Of a stretch of 64,000 bases of DNA, positions 16,325-24,788 are shown one piece after another. Position 1 is the stretch's first letter; every line of letters begins with the position of its first letter. Source of the DNA: Pseudomonas putida (GTDB lineage Bacteria > Pseudomonadota > Gammaproteobacteria > Pseudomonadales > Pseudomonadaceae). The stretch lies in NCBI RefSeq assembly GCF_003228315.1, contig NZ_CP029693.1, positions 868,001 to 932,000 on the forward strand. Reading direction: 5' to 3'. A model generated the notes under the pieces. It saw only the letters and a program-made list of their open reading frames with translations, was not told where the DNA came from and ran no database searches. A program made the translations under genes and the position numbers.

Positions 16325-17755
16325 TCAGCCTTCCAGGGTGTTGAGGAAGTCCATCGCTTCGCGATGGGACTGTTCGGATGCGGCGCAGGTGATCTTGTCG
16401 TCCCCGCCGTTCTTTTCGCTGTAGCGTTGGATCGCACCGACCACGTAACGGCTGTGGCGGCCACAGGTGCAGGGCTCATCCCACTCGATGGTGACTTCGT
16501 CGCCGGTGATGAAGCCGCCCCAATGGATATCTGCGCCGAGATCAAAGAACGCCGCGCGCCCGGTCTGACGGCCGTGTCGCGGCAGCGGCTTACTGGTTTC
16601 GGGATCAAGCAGGAAAGGAATCGCGGTGTGCGAGAAGTGGTAGTTGCCCTGCTCGCATTTGAGGTGCGAGCCGCTGACGACCTCCGACATTGCATAGGAC
16701 TCGTTAAGCGTCTTCACCCCCAGAAAGCGCATGACGTCTTCGCGCCAGTTCTCGGGTGGCACGACCCCTTTGGCGCCGCCGGTGGTGATGATGTAGGAAT
16801 CGGCATGGAACACCCCTTCAAGGCCACGCTCCAGACCGGCCACGGCCATGTTGTGCAGCAGATTCCAGGTGCCGCCGATATACACGCGCTTGCCCTTCAG
16901 GCGGGTAGCGATGTCATCGAAAAATGCCGCCAGGTGCTGTGGCATCTCGGCCTGTTGCTGATCGAAGGTTTTTTTCTTGGCCAGCAGCTCTGGCGCCACC
17001 ACCAGGCGATCCAGCGTGCCATTGGCATGGGCGGCCCGCAGTCTGGCACCCAGGCGCAACACGTCGCTGGACAGGGTCGACGGATAAGCCGGGTGGAAGT
17101 GTGAGAGATCGGGCAGCAGCACCCGCACCAGCGAACCCATGCCGCGCAGATGGCTGAGGTAGCCTTTGCGGTAGTACGGATACGCGGTGTGCAGGTCCGG
17201 GTCCGGGGTATCCGCGCCGTTCATGTTCCAGGCGTAGAGTTTGCGTACCTGGGAAGCTTTTTCGAACTCACGGGCGCTACAGGGCAAAAAAGACAGGGTG
17301 CCGGAGGTGCCCGAGGTGTGGCTCAGGCACAACTCGGGTATGGCGCTGTCCATGGTTTCGAACCAATCGTCGAGGCCTTTGCAGGAACCGACATCGACCG
17401 CGGCGATTTTTTCCGCCAGCTCAGGAAGCACCAGTTTGCCCAGCCATTTGTTGATCGCGGCAAAATTGTTCTTTTCCAGCAGTGATGGCGGGTAGGACTT
17501 GAACAGAGTGTGCTCGAACAGCAAGGGAACGACGTCGTCCAGTTGTTCGATGCTCTCGATGCCCTCGGCATCTGCCAGTTTTTTCAGGACCGCGACACGG
17601 TCGCGCATCTGTGCGAAACGGCGCTTGAGCCCGGCCAGCTGTAGCTTATTGATCTGTTCGGCCGGCATCTGCTTCCAGTTTTGCAGGTTATGCCCGACCA
17701 GGGCCGCCGGATCGCTCAGCAGCAGTTCGACCTGTTCTTCTATTGTTGTTGTCAT
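16325..17755 (-). CDS. LuxE-like acyl-protein synthetase/acid-activating enzyme
   Basis: 476 aa, ANL-superfamily relative of LuxE, which activates fatty acid with ATP and hands the acyl group to LuxC. The glycine/serine-rich ATP loop is SHTSGTSGTLSF, and the adenylate region has ESYAMSE. The C-terminal part holds a CTCGRHSRYVVG segment in place of a typical ligase end. GGAG lies 8 nt before ATG. It is longer than classical LuxE. It is the first gene of the luxE-luxC-ADH-DUF1254-DUF1254 run, downstream of a TetR gene. The LuxC-LuxE adjacency strongly supports a carboxylic acid or acyl-CoA reductase complex. Confidence 0.87.
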   Translation of the reverse strand: MTTTIEEQVELLLSDPAALVGHNLQNWKQMPAEQINKLQLAGLKRRFAQMRDRVAVLKKLADAEGIESIEQLDDVVPLLFEHTLFKSYPPSLLEKNNFAAINKWLGKLVLPELAEKIAAVDVGSCKGLDDWFETMDSAIPELCLSHTSGTSGTLSFLPCSAREFEKASQVRKLYAWNMNGADTPDPDLHTAYPYYRKGYLSHLRGMGSLVRVLLPDLSHFHPAYPSTLSSDVLRLGARLRAAHANGTLDRLVVAPELLAKKKTFDQQQAEMPQHLAAFFDDIATRLKGKRVYIGGTWNLLHNMAVAGLERGLEGVFHADSYIITTGGAKGVVPPENWREDVMRFLGVKTLNESYAMSEVVSGSHLKCEQGNYHFSHTAIPFLLDPETSKPLPRHGRQTGRAAFFDLGADIHWGGFITGDEVTIEWDEPCTCGRHSRYVVGAIQRYSEKNGGDDKITCAASEQSHREAMDFLNTLEG

Positions 17756-17935
17756 GGGACAGTCTCCGGGAGTTCACTGGTTCGTGCCTGACCGTCTTTG
17801 CGCAACGGTCTTGATGGCGGACTCAGTTTAGGGGCGCGCAAGGCAAAACCATTTCCGGATTCCGGTACCCGAAAAATCAACGTAAGTATCTGTTATATAT
17901 TGGTAATGTTATTTTCTATGGATAAGCGATGCGGG
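17756..17935 (-). promoter_or_regulatory. Promoter region of the luxE/luxC-like operon with palindrome
   Basis: 180-bp gap between the TetR gene and the LuxE-like gene, AT-rich near 17885-17925. The perfect 11-base palindrome CCGGATTCCGG at 17855-17865 is a candidate site for the TetR protein encoded just upstream. No promoter boxes were assigned with confidence. Confidence 0.4.
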
Positions 17936-18646
17936 TTATTCCGCATCTGGCGTGGTCAGCAGCGCATGGAGCATGCGCGTCAGTAGGCGAACGGTGTCGT
18001 CATCGAGCAGGTACTCGGGATTCTCGATCATCAGCGCCCGGGGTAAAGCGGTGACGGCCTGGTAGGCAAGAAAACCGGCTTTTTCGCGGTCACGCACCAA
18101 AACCTGATCGGTAAAACGCTGCACCAAGGCCGGAATGACCATCGAAATCCAGAAGCGCTCCGGCTTGACGATGTCCAGACGCACCAGCTCTCCGTAGTGC
18201 GCGCTCTTGAGGCTCAGCTCCGAGTCGACCTGCAACCAGCGATGCAAGGCGCAAAGGCCGGTGCGCAACACCAATTCGATGCCGTCGCAGAGGGTGGCGG
18301 TATCGGGCAACGCATGGATGCTGGCGATCACTTGCTCACGGACATCGGCGCGATAGTCCTCGAAAATCGCGCCGATCAGCGAATCGATGGTGGGGAAGTA
18401 TTCGTAGATCGAACTGATCGCGACGCCCGAGTAGTCGGACAATCGGTAGATCGACAACGCCTCGCGCCCTTCCCCTTCGAGGATCTCCCGCCCGGCGGTT
18501 TTCAGGGCGTCGACCAGGGCAACCGAACGCGCCTGCTTCGGTTGTTTGCGTGGCCTGGCGGGCAGTTCCACCTGAATGTTGTCTTGGCAAGGAGAGGACG
18601 CCACCTTCTTCTCGTTGCCCGGTTTCAGGAGGCCTCGGCGGGCCAT
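17936..18646 (-). CDS. TetR family transcriptional regulator
   Basis: 236 aa. The N-terminal HTH region reads KQARSVALVDALKTAGREIL, then LSIYRLSDYSGVAISSIYEYFPTIDSLIGAIFEDY, the usual TetR helix-turn-helix followed by the YxxFP motif. The C-terminal ligand domain is all-helical and ends with LTRMLHALLTTPDAE. The ATG starts 3 nt after the upstream acyl-CoA dehydrogenase-like stop and lacks a clear Shine-Dalgarno, so it is probably translated by coupling; an internal start is possible. As it sits between the divergent dehydrogenase homologue and the luxE/luxC operon, it likely represses this region in response to an acyl-CoA or similar ligand (inference). Confidence 0.92.
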   Translation of the reverse strand: MARRGLLKPGNEKKVASSPCQDNIQVELPARPRKQPKQARSVALVDALKTAGREILEGEGREALSIYRLSDYSGVAISSIYEYFPTIDSLIGAIFEDYRADVREQVIASIHALPDTATLCDGIELVLRTGLCALHRWLQVDSELSLKSAHYGELVRLDIVKPERFWISMVIPALVQRFTDQVLVRDREKAGFLAYQAVTALPRALMIENPEYLLDDDTVRLLTRMLHALLTTPDAE

Positions 18647-18649
18647 GGT

Positions 18650-19816
18650 TCAGGGCGCCACGACGTTGAACGTCGGCTGGATGCTGATACCCATGAGCGC
18701 ATTGGCGATCGAAAATTTTTGCGCGTCTGTCAGGCCATTCGGAGACGGCAGTACGATGGACTCGCGCACAAGGCGCTCGAGGTCCAATGCCGCGCTCAGC
18801 TCCTTTCCACCGGGCAGTTGCAGCGCATTCTGGCAAGCCTTGAGTGCGGTTTCGCTCGCCAGCCAGCGGGCCATGCTCGCCTGAAGCTGGCAAGGGGTGC
18901 CGTCATCGATCAGCGAATAGGCCCGCAAGCACATGAGCCTCGCCGCTTCGAGTCGAGTCGCCATCTCTGCAATCCTGAGGGCCGCCAGCGGTTGGGATGC
19001 GCAGGAGCAGCCAGGACTGTCGGGGAGTTGCGCGGCGGCAATGCACGCCTCCTGCACGGCCCGCGTCAAACCAATCGATAACAAGGCTGCGCAAACGTCG
19101 ACCTGTTCCAGCAGCCTGGTCTGACGTTCCAGGCGGTTCTGTTCTTCCCAGATAACCTGGCTGACAGGCAAGCGCACGTTGCTGAATGACACTCGGGCGC
19201 TGAACATGCCGTTCAGGGTGGGCCTGTCGAGGATTCGCGAGGTATAGCCATGTTGCTCACGCTCTACCAGTACATGACACAGCGCCCCTCTCTCAGTGCG
19301 CACCTGGGCGATGAGAAAGTCGCAGTACAAACCATTACACACTTGCTCATGCGCACCATTGATCACCCAACCGTCGGCCGTTTGCCAGGCATTGACACCC
19401 CCTTCTGCCTGGGCATCGGTCTGTGGCAGGTAAAAACCGGCGAAGCTTCTACCTGCCAGCAAGTCCGGCAAATACTGGTCGCGCAACTTTTGCTGCGCCA
19501 CAGGCAAGTCTGCCAGTACGCTCGCAACGAGCATGTTGCCGATGACACAGTGGGCGACTTCGCATGAGACTACACACAGTTCCTCAAGCAACATGGCCTC
19601 GGTGATGACGGAGAAACCCATGCCACCAAAAGCCGGCGCGATACTGGCGCCGGGCAAGCCGAACTCGGCAACGCCCTGGGTGATTTCGCGCATCCTTTCC
19701 GCAGGGATGGAACGACCCCGAAACTTTCGAATCACGGGCGTCACCTCCAACGCGAGGAAGGTACGGAAACTTTCCACCGCCTGTCGCTGTGCATCAGTCG
19801 CTTTCTGCATCTTCAT
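18650..19816 (-). CDS. Divergent acyl-CoA dehydrogenase homologue without YEGT glutamate
   Basis: 388 aa with acyl-CoA dehydrogenase fold features: EFGLPGASIAPAFGGMGF, an AGFYLPQTDAQAEGG stretch at the FAD-binding position, and the C-terminal helical bundle. The normal catalytic block YEGT near the end is absent; the protein ends with LVRESIVLPSPNGLTDAQKF. The HGGxG motif is also replaced (QLPGGKELSAA). So it either uses another base, as some long-chain dehydrogenases do, or is non-catalytic. Start ATG at 19816 has AGGGA 8 nt upstream. It lies between a canonical dehydrogenase and TetR, all on the minus strand. Confidence 0.85.
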   Translation of the reverse strand: MKMQKATDAQRQAVESFRTFLALEVTPVIRKFRGRSIPAERMREITQGVAEFGLPGASIAPAFGGMGFSVITEAMLLEELCVVSCEVAHCVIGNMLVASVLADLPVAQQKLRDQYLPDLLAGRSFAGFYLPQTDAQAEGGVNAWQTADGWVINGAHEQVCNGLYCDFLIAQVRTERGALCHVLVEREQHGYTSRILDRPTLNGMFSARVSFSNVRLPVSQVIWEEQNRLERQTRLLEQVDVCAALLSIGLTRAVQEACIAAAQLPDSPGCSCASQPLAALRIAEMATRLEAARLMCLRAYSLIDDGTPCQLQASMARWLASETALKACQNALQLPGGKELSAALDLERLVRESIVLPSPNGLTDAQKFSIANALMGISIQPTFNVVAP

Positions 19817-19901
19817 GGTCTGATTCCCTGCCAATGGTCGCGAATCCATCGGTACATACGAGTCCGGCATTCAGTAACAGGTTATTTGCTACAGCTGCCG
19901 G

Positions 19902-19928
19902 GCGCCCCCCTCCCAGTGGAGGGGGCAG
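19902..19928. repeat. G/C-tract hairpin between two dehydrogenase genes
   Basis: GCCCCCCTCC, loop CAGT, GGAGGGGGC, with outer CTGCC and GGCAG able to extend the stem. It lies in the 121-bp gap between two same-strand acyl-CoA dehydrogenase genes, without a T-run. Confidence 0.6.
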
Positions 19929-19937
19929 GCACAGTTT

Positions 19938-21086
19938 TCAGCCCAGGCTGCGTGCGATGATCAACTTCTGAATGTGACTGGTGCCTTCGTAGATCTTGGT
20001 CACCCGCACATCGCGGCAATAACGCTCAACCGGGAAATCGTTGAGATAGCCATAGCCGCCATGGATCTGCAGCGCGTCGGAACACACCTTTTCCGCCATT
20101 TCGCTGGCAAACAGTTTGGCCATCGATGCTTCCTTGGCGCAGGCCACCCCTGCCTCGCAAAGCCGCGCGGCATGCACCATGTAGTGGTGGGCGACATCGA
20201 CTTGCGCCGCCATGTCTGCCAGGTCGAATGCCACCCCTTGCAGCTGGATGATCGGCGCGCCATAGGCCTCGCGCTCCTTGGCGTAGCCCACTGCCGCCTC
20301 CAGCGCTGCGCGCGCGGTACCGGTGGCAACGGCGGCAATGGCCACCCGTCCTTCCGACAGCGACCCCATCACACTGCGATAGCCGGCCCCTTCCTCACCG
20401 AGCAGATTCGATACCGGTACCCGGCATTGTTCCAACTGGATCTGCGCAACGTGGGCCGAGCGCTGGCCCATCTTGTGCTCCACCCGTGCCACGACATAAC
20501 CGGGGTTTTGCTGCGGGTCGACGATCAACAGGCTGCTGCCCTGCTTGCCGGCCGCTTTGTCGGTCACCGCGAGCACCAGGCCCAGGCCCGCTTCGTTGCC
20601 GTTGGAGATGAATTGCTTGCTGCCATTGATGACGTAGTGCTCGCCTTCGCGCCGAGCCTGGGTACGGAACGCTGCCGTGTCGGAGCCGGCGTGGGGTTCG
20701 CTGAGCAAAAAGGCACCGATTCGCTTGCCACTGGCCAGATCCGGCAGGTACTTGCGCTTCTGTTCTTCATTACCCAGCCGCGCCACGGCCAGGCCCACCG
20801 AGTTGTGGACGTGAATAAGGGTGGCGAATCCGGTGTCGGCGGCAGCGAACTCCTCGATGGCCAGGCAGTACTCGACAAAACTGGCACCGGCACCGCCATA
20901 TTCTTCGGGGATAAGCATGCCGAGAAAGCCCAGTTCGGCAACGTCTTGCAGCTCACGGCGGGGCCAGGCGGCGCTACGGTCACGTTCGGCCGCCGTGGGG
21001 GCAACGACCTCTGCGGCCACCTTGCGCGCCGAGTCGCGGATCATGATTTCCTGTTCGCCGAGGAACGCTGCGGATGTATCGCTCAT
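19938..21086 (-). CDS. Acyl-CoA dehydrogenase, paralogue of the enzyme at 1977-3122
   Basis: 382 aa, canonical acyl-CoA dehydrogenase. FAD segment LLSEPHAGSDTAAF, substrate/FAD segment SNGNEAG, and catalytic Glu in KIYEGTSHIQK. Start MSDTSAAFLGEQEIM with AAGGA 6 nt upstream. By eye it is roughly 70 percent identical to the protein at 1977-3122, with the last 60 or so residues almost the same. One recent duplication with different expression (one copy with the crotonase/thiolase set, one with the transport set) is the simplest reading. It is followed by the divergent homologue and preceded by the MMPL transporter gene. Confidence 0.95.
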   Translation of the reverse strand: MSDTSAAFLGEQEIMIRDSARKVAAEVVAPTAAERDRSAAWPRRELQDVAELGFLGMLIPEEYGGAGASFVEYCLAIEEFAAADTGFATLIHVHNSVGLAVARLGNEEQKRKYLPDLASGKRIGAFLLSEPHAGSDTAAFRTQARREGEHYVINGSKQFISNGNEAGLGLVLAVTDKAAGKQGSSLLIVDPQQNPGYVVARVEHKMGQRSAHVAQIQLEQCRVPVSNLLGEEGAGYRSVMGSLSEGRVAIAAVATGTARAALEAAVGYAKEREAYGAPIIQLQGVAFDLADMAAQVDVAHHYMVHAARLCEAGVACAKEASMAKLFASEMAEKVCSDALQIHGGYGYLNDFPVERYCRDVRVTKIYEGTSHIQKLIIARSLG

Positions 21087-21111
21087 GGTGATTCCTTATG
21101 AATTCAGAGGG

Positions 21112-23604
21112 TCAGACAGGGTTCGGATCGGCCTGTACGGATTGCACAGTCCGGGCCTTGGAGGGGTTGCCGACTGACGTCTGCGTGGTCGCCGGCATGA
21201 CCACCGGTGAGCCGGTGACATGCACATCCCTGAGCAGGAAGTGCGATAGCGCCGGGATCAAGGCCAGGGCGCCCAGCATGTTCCAGAGGAACATGAAGGT
21301 CAGCAGAATGCCCATGTCAGCCTGGAACTTGATGGGCGAGAACGCCCAGGTGATCACACCCGCCGCCAGGGTCACGCCCACCAGCGCCACGACTTTGCCG
21401 GTAAAGCGCAAGGCATGCCGGTAGGCTTGTGCCAATGTGTCGCCAGCGCGTTGACGGGCCAGCTGAATGCTCAACAGATAAAGGGCGTAGTCGACGCCGA
21501 TGCCCACCCCCAGCGCGATCACCGGCAAAGTCGCGACCTTGACGCCCATGCCCAGCAGCACCATCAACGCTTCGCAGAGAATCGAGGTGATGACCAGCGG
21601 CACCACGGCCACCACCACCGCGCGCCAGCTGCGGAAGGTGATGAAGCACAGCACGATGACCGCCGCGTACACGTACATCAGCATGGTCAGGTTGGCCTTC
21701 TTGACCACGATGTTGGTTGCCGCTTCGATCCCGGCGCTGCCGGCGGCCAGCAAGAACTGGCGGTCTGGCGTGCTGTGCGCGGTGGCGAAGGCTTGCGCGG
21801 CCTGTACCACTTGATCCAGGGTCTGCGCCTTGTGATCGGAGAGGTAGGCCACCACCGGCATCACCGAGCAGTCGTTGTTGAATAGCTCAGGGTTGCTGGT
21901 GCTCGCGGTCCGTGCTGCGTAGTTGAGTACATCCTGGTTGGGAGAAATCGACATCCACTTAGGGCTGCCCTCGTAGGAGCCCGCCGTAATCTTGCGCACC
22001 GCATCGGCCAGAGACACCGTGCTCTGCACCCCCGGTACTTGTTGCAGGACCCAGCCCAGGCGATCGGCGTCGACCAGGGTCTGGTACTCCAGACAACCTT
22101 CAGCCTTGGTTTTGACGATGACCGCGAACTGATCCGAAGACAGCGAGTACTTGCTATTGATGTAGGCGTTATCCAGGTTGTAGCGCGAGTTGGGCCGCAG
22201 TTCCGAGGCCCCGGCATCCAGATCGCCGATCTTCAGATGGGTGCTGACAACGAAGCCTGCCACCGTCAGGAGCGCCGAGCCCAGCAGCAGTGCCGTCGCC
22301 CAGCGACGCTCGGTAAAGCGCTCCAGCAAACGCCAGATCCCGGTCGTTTCACGCTGCTCTTTGCGCAGGCTGCGCGCCGCAGCATTGGGGCTGACGCCGG
22401 TGTAAGACAGCATCACCGGCAGCAGGATCAAGTTGGTGAACACCAACAGGGCAACACCGATGGACGCCGTGATCGCCAAGTCCTGGATCACCGGAATATC
22501 GATCAGCATCAACACGCCAAAGCCCACGGCGTCGGCCACAAGCGCCGTGACCCCGGCCAGAAACAGACGCCGGAAGGTGTAGCGGGCAGCGACCAGCCGA
22601 TGGGTGCCACGGGCCACGTCTTGCATGATCCCGTTCATTTTTTGCGCGCCATGGGACACGCCGATGGCGAACACCAGGAAGGGTACGAGAATCGAATAAG
22701 GGTCCAGCTCAAAACCCAGGCGCGCGATCAACCCTAGTTGCCACAACACGGCGATGCAGGAACAGCCCAGCACCAGCGCTGTGCTGCGCACACAACGGGT
22801 CCAGGCAAAAATGATCAGCGCCGCGATCACCGCCGCCACGGCGAAGTACAGGATCATCTGCTGCAAGCCATCGAGCAGATCGCCTACGACCTTGGAGAAT
22901 CCGACAATGCGAATGTCCAGGTCGGCGCTGCCCTGGGTGCCGGAGAACTGCGCGCGGATACTTTCCAGGCGCTTGGACAATTCCCAGTAATCCAGCGGCT
23001 GACCGGTGTTGTTGTCCTTGTCCAGCAGCGGCACGAAAATCATGCTGGAACGGAAATCGGTGCCCACCAGATTACCCAGCAACTGCGCCCGGCCGATGTT
23101 CTGGCGCAAGGCATCGATGCTGGCCTGGGAGCCGGTGTAATTGTCGGGCATCACCGGACCACCGGCGAAGCCCTCTTCGGTCACCTCGTTCCAGCGCACC
23201 ACTGGCATCCACAACGACTTGACGTTGGCCCGGTCGACGCCCGGCGTCAGGAACAGCTCATCGTTGATGTGCTTGAGCGCCTGTAGATACGCGGGGTCAA
23301 AAATATCGCCAGAGCGGTTTTCCACCACCACGCGCACGGCATTGCCCAGGCCCTTGAGTTCGTCGCGGTTCTCCAGAAAGTTACGGATGTACGGCTGATT
23401 CAGCGGAATGGTTTTCTCGAATGCGGCATTGAGCGTCAGGCGCGACGAATCCCAGCCGAGAATGATCGAGACGATGCCGCACAGCAGGATGACCAGCAGG
23501 CGATGGTTGAAGATCAACCGTTCCAGACGACTGCCCGACTGATGATTGAAATCAGCAATGTTGCTGATGGACTGCAGGTTGTCGCTGGCGTTGTGGCTAC
23601 CCAT
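21112..23604 (-). CDS. RND superfamily MMPL-type transporter
   Basis: 830-aa inner-membrane protein. One N-terminal transmembrane helix (LLVILLCGIVSIILGW), a large periplasmic loop, a five-helix block (LYFAVAAVIAALIIFAW onward, with GVSHGAQKMNGIMQD), a second helix and loop after residue 430, and a second five-helix block with VIALGVGIGVDYALYLL. This two-fold build is that of MMPL/HAE3-like lipid transporters driven by proton flow. The start ATG at 23604 has GGAG 7 nt upstream and shares one base with the YCF48-like stop (TGATG), so the genes are coupled. With the DUF1302 and YCF48-like proteins it probably moves a hydrophobic substrate across the envelope. Confidence 0.93.
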   Translation of the reverse strand: MGSHNASDNLQSISNIADFNHQSGSRLERLIFNHRLLVILLCGIVSIILGWDSSRLTLNAAFEKTIPLNQPYIRNFLENRDELKGLGNAVRVVVENRSGDIFDPAYLQALKHINDELFLTPGVDRANVKSLWMPVVRWNEVTEEGFAGGPVMPDNYTGSQASIDALRQNIGRAQLLGNLVGTDFRSSMIFVPLLDKDNNTGQPLDYWELSKRLESIRAQFSGTQGSADLDIRIVGFSKVVGDLLDGLQQMILYFAVAAVIAALIIFAWTRCVRSTALVLGCSCIAVLWQLGLIARLGFELDPYSILVPFLVFAIGVSHGAQKMNGIMQDVARGTHRLVAARYTFRRLFLAGVTALVADAVGFGVLMLIDIPVIQDLAITASIGVALLVFTNLILLPVMLSYTGVSPNAAARSLRKEQRETTGIWRLLERFTERRWATALLLGSALLTVAGFVVSTHLKIGDLDAGASELRPNSRYNLDNAYINSKYSLSSDQFAVIVKTKAEGCLEYQTLVDADRLGWVLQQVPGVQSTVSLADAVRKITAGSYEGSPKWMSISPNQDVLNYAARTASTSNPELFNNDCSVMPVVAYLSDHKAQTLDQVVQAAQAFATAHSTPDRQFLLAAGSAGIEAATNIVVKKANLTMLMYVYAAVIVLCFITFRSWRAVVVAVVPLVITSILCEALMVLLGMGVKVATLPVIALGVGIGVDYALYLLSIQLARQRAGDTLAQAYRHALRFTGKVVALVGVTLAAGVITWAFSPIKFQADMGILLTFMFLWNMLGALALIPALSHFLLRDVHVTGSPVVMPATTQTSVGNPSKARTVQSVQADPNPV

Positions 23605-24689
23605 CACAGCTCTCCGACTTTCTTGTTCTGTTGCAGGCTTTGCACGCGCACGCCACCCAGTCCGGCCAGGGCGATCGCCCCATCGCCAGCAGATGCCAGT
23701 GCAAAATTGGGTGCTACACGGTCCAGCGGGACACGACTGAATGTCGCCCCACGATCAGTGGAACGAAGCAACTGACCGGTCTGGCTGGCGAGCAGGATCG
23801 AACCGTCTTCGGCGATCAAGCCACTGGTGATGCCTTCCTTGATGCCGGTGTCGACCGTGCTCCAGCTTGCCCCGCCATCAAGGCTGCGCAAGGCATTGCC
23901 GCGCAGGCCGTAGACCAGCACCAGATGGTCATCGCCGAGCAGGCCGAACAGCGTGCCCTCGTAAGGCAGTTCGATTTTGACGAAGCGCTGGCTGACAGGA
24001 TCCAGCTTCAGCACCAGACCTTGTTCGGCGACCATGAACAACGTGCCGGCTGCCGGACGCATACCGTACAGGTGCATGCTGCGCGGGTTGTCGACACAGT
24101 CCTGCCAGGCGGTCCAGGTTTGGCCGCCATCCTCGGTGCGCAGGATCAGGTTGAAGGCGCCGGTCACGAATCCCCTGCGTTCATCGGTAAACCACACGTC
24201 CAGCAGCGGTTTATCGGCGCCCTGGGTCGCGAACAGTTCAGCATCCTGCTTCAGGCGCTGCGCCTCCGGGTCATCCGGGTTGGCGGGGTTGCCATACTGC
24301 TTGAGCAGGATCCGGGCGATCTGCTGCCCATCGAGCTGTTTGGTCCAGGTTTTGCCCGCGTCGGTGCTGTGCAATACAACGCCTTCGTGGCCAACGGCCC
24401 AGCCCTGGCTGGCATCGGGAAACGCCAGCGCCGTCAGGTCGGAGCTGACGGGCACCTGGGCCTGGGTCCAGCTCGCGCCGTTGTCTGAATAAAGAATATG
24501 ACCGCGCTGGCCGGCCGCGATCAGCCGTCCCCCGGCCTTGGCCAGTGCGTTGATGGGTGCCTGGATCGCCTTGGCGCTTTGCAACGCAGGTGTGTCGAGT
24601 GGCGAGACGAAACCCGTCTGGGCGAACGTCGGCAACGCCAGAAGCGTGGCAAGTATCAACAAGGGTGGCCGCAAGAGTTGTTTGAACAC
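23604..24689 (-). CDS. YCF48/BNR-repeat periplasmic protein
   Basis: 361 aa with a signal peptide (LLRPPLLILATLLALPTFA) and repeated beta-propeller blades carrying Ser/Ala-x-Asp-x-Gly-x-x-Trp motifs: SDNGASWTQ, TDAGKTWTKQ, EDGGQTWTAW, LDGGASWSTV and TDRGATFSR. This is the YCF48/HCF136-like family. GTG start with GAGGTG a few bases upstream; no ATG fits. In Pseudomonas and relatives such proteins stand next to MMPL pumps and DUF1302 porins, as here, and are thought to be periplasmic accessory parts. Translation is coupled to the MMPL gene by a one-base overlap. Confidence 0.9.
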   Translation of the reverse strand: MFKQLLRPPLLILATLLALPTFAQTGFVSPLDTPALQSAKAIQAPINALAKAGGRLIAAGQRGHILYSDNGASWTQAQVPVSSDLTALAFPDASQGWAVGHEGVVLHSTDAGKTWTKQLDGQQIARILLKQYGNPANPDDPEAQRLKQDAELFATQGADKPLLDVWFTDERRGFVTGAFNLILRTEDGGQTWTAWQDCVDNPRSMHLYGMRPAAGTLFMVAEQGLVLKLDPVSQRFVKIELPYEGTLFGLLGDDHLVLVYGLRGNALRSLDGGASWSTVDTGIKEGITSGLIAEDGSILLASQTGQLLRSTDRGATFSRVPLDRVAPNFALASAGDGAIALAGLGGVRVQSLQQNKKVGEL

Positions 24690-24788
24690 GTTGTCACCTC
24701 ACATCGGGTGCGCGCGAGCGCGCATTGCTCCAGCGGCGGTCCGCATCGGGACCGCCGTGGGCGGACTTGCAATTGACTCAAGCGCGGC

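Noticed and set aside
15272..17104. Plus-strand open frame of 610 codons opposite the luxC/luxE-like genes
   Set aside because: Antisense shadow; the minus strand has motif-rich proteins with good starts.
14864..17755. Bioluminescence operon
   Set aside because: Only LuxC- and LuxE-like genes are present; luxA, luxB and luxD are absent, so light production is not supported.
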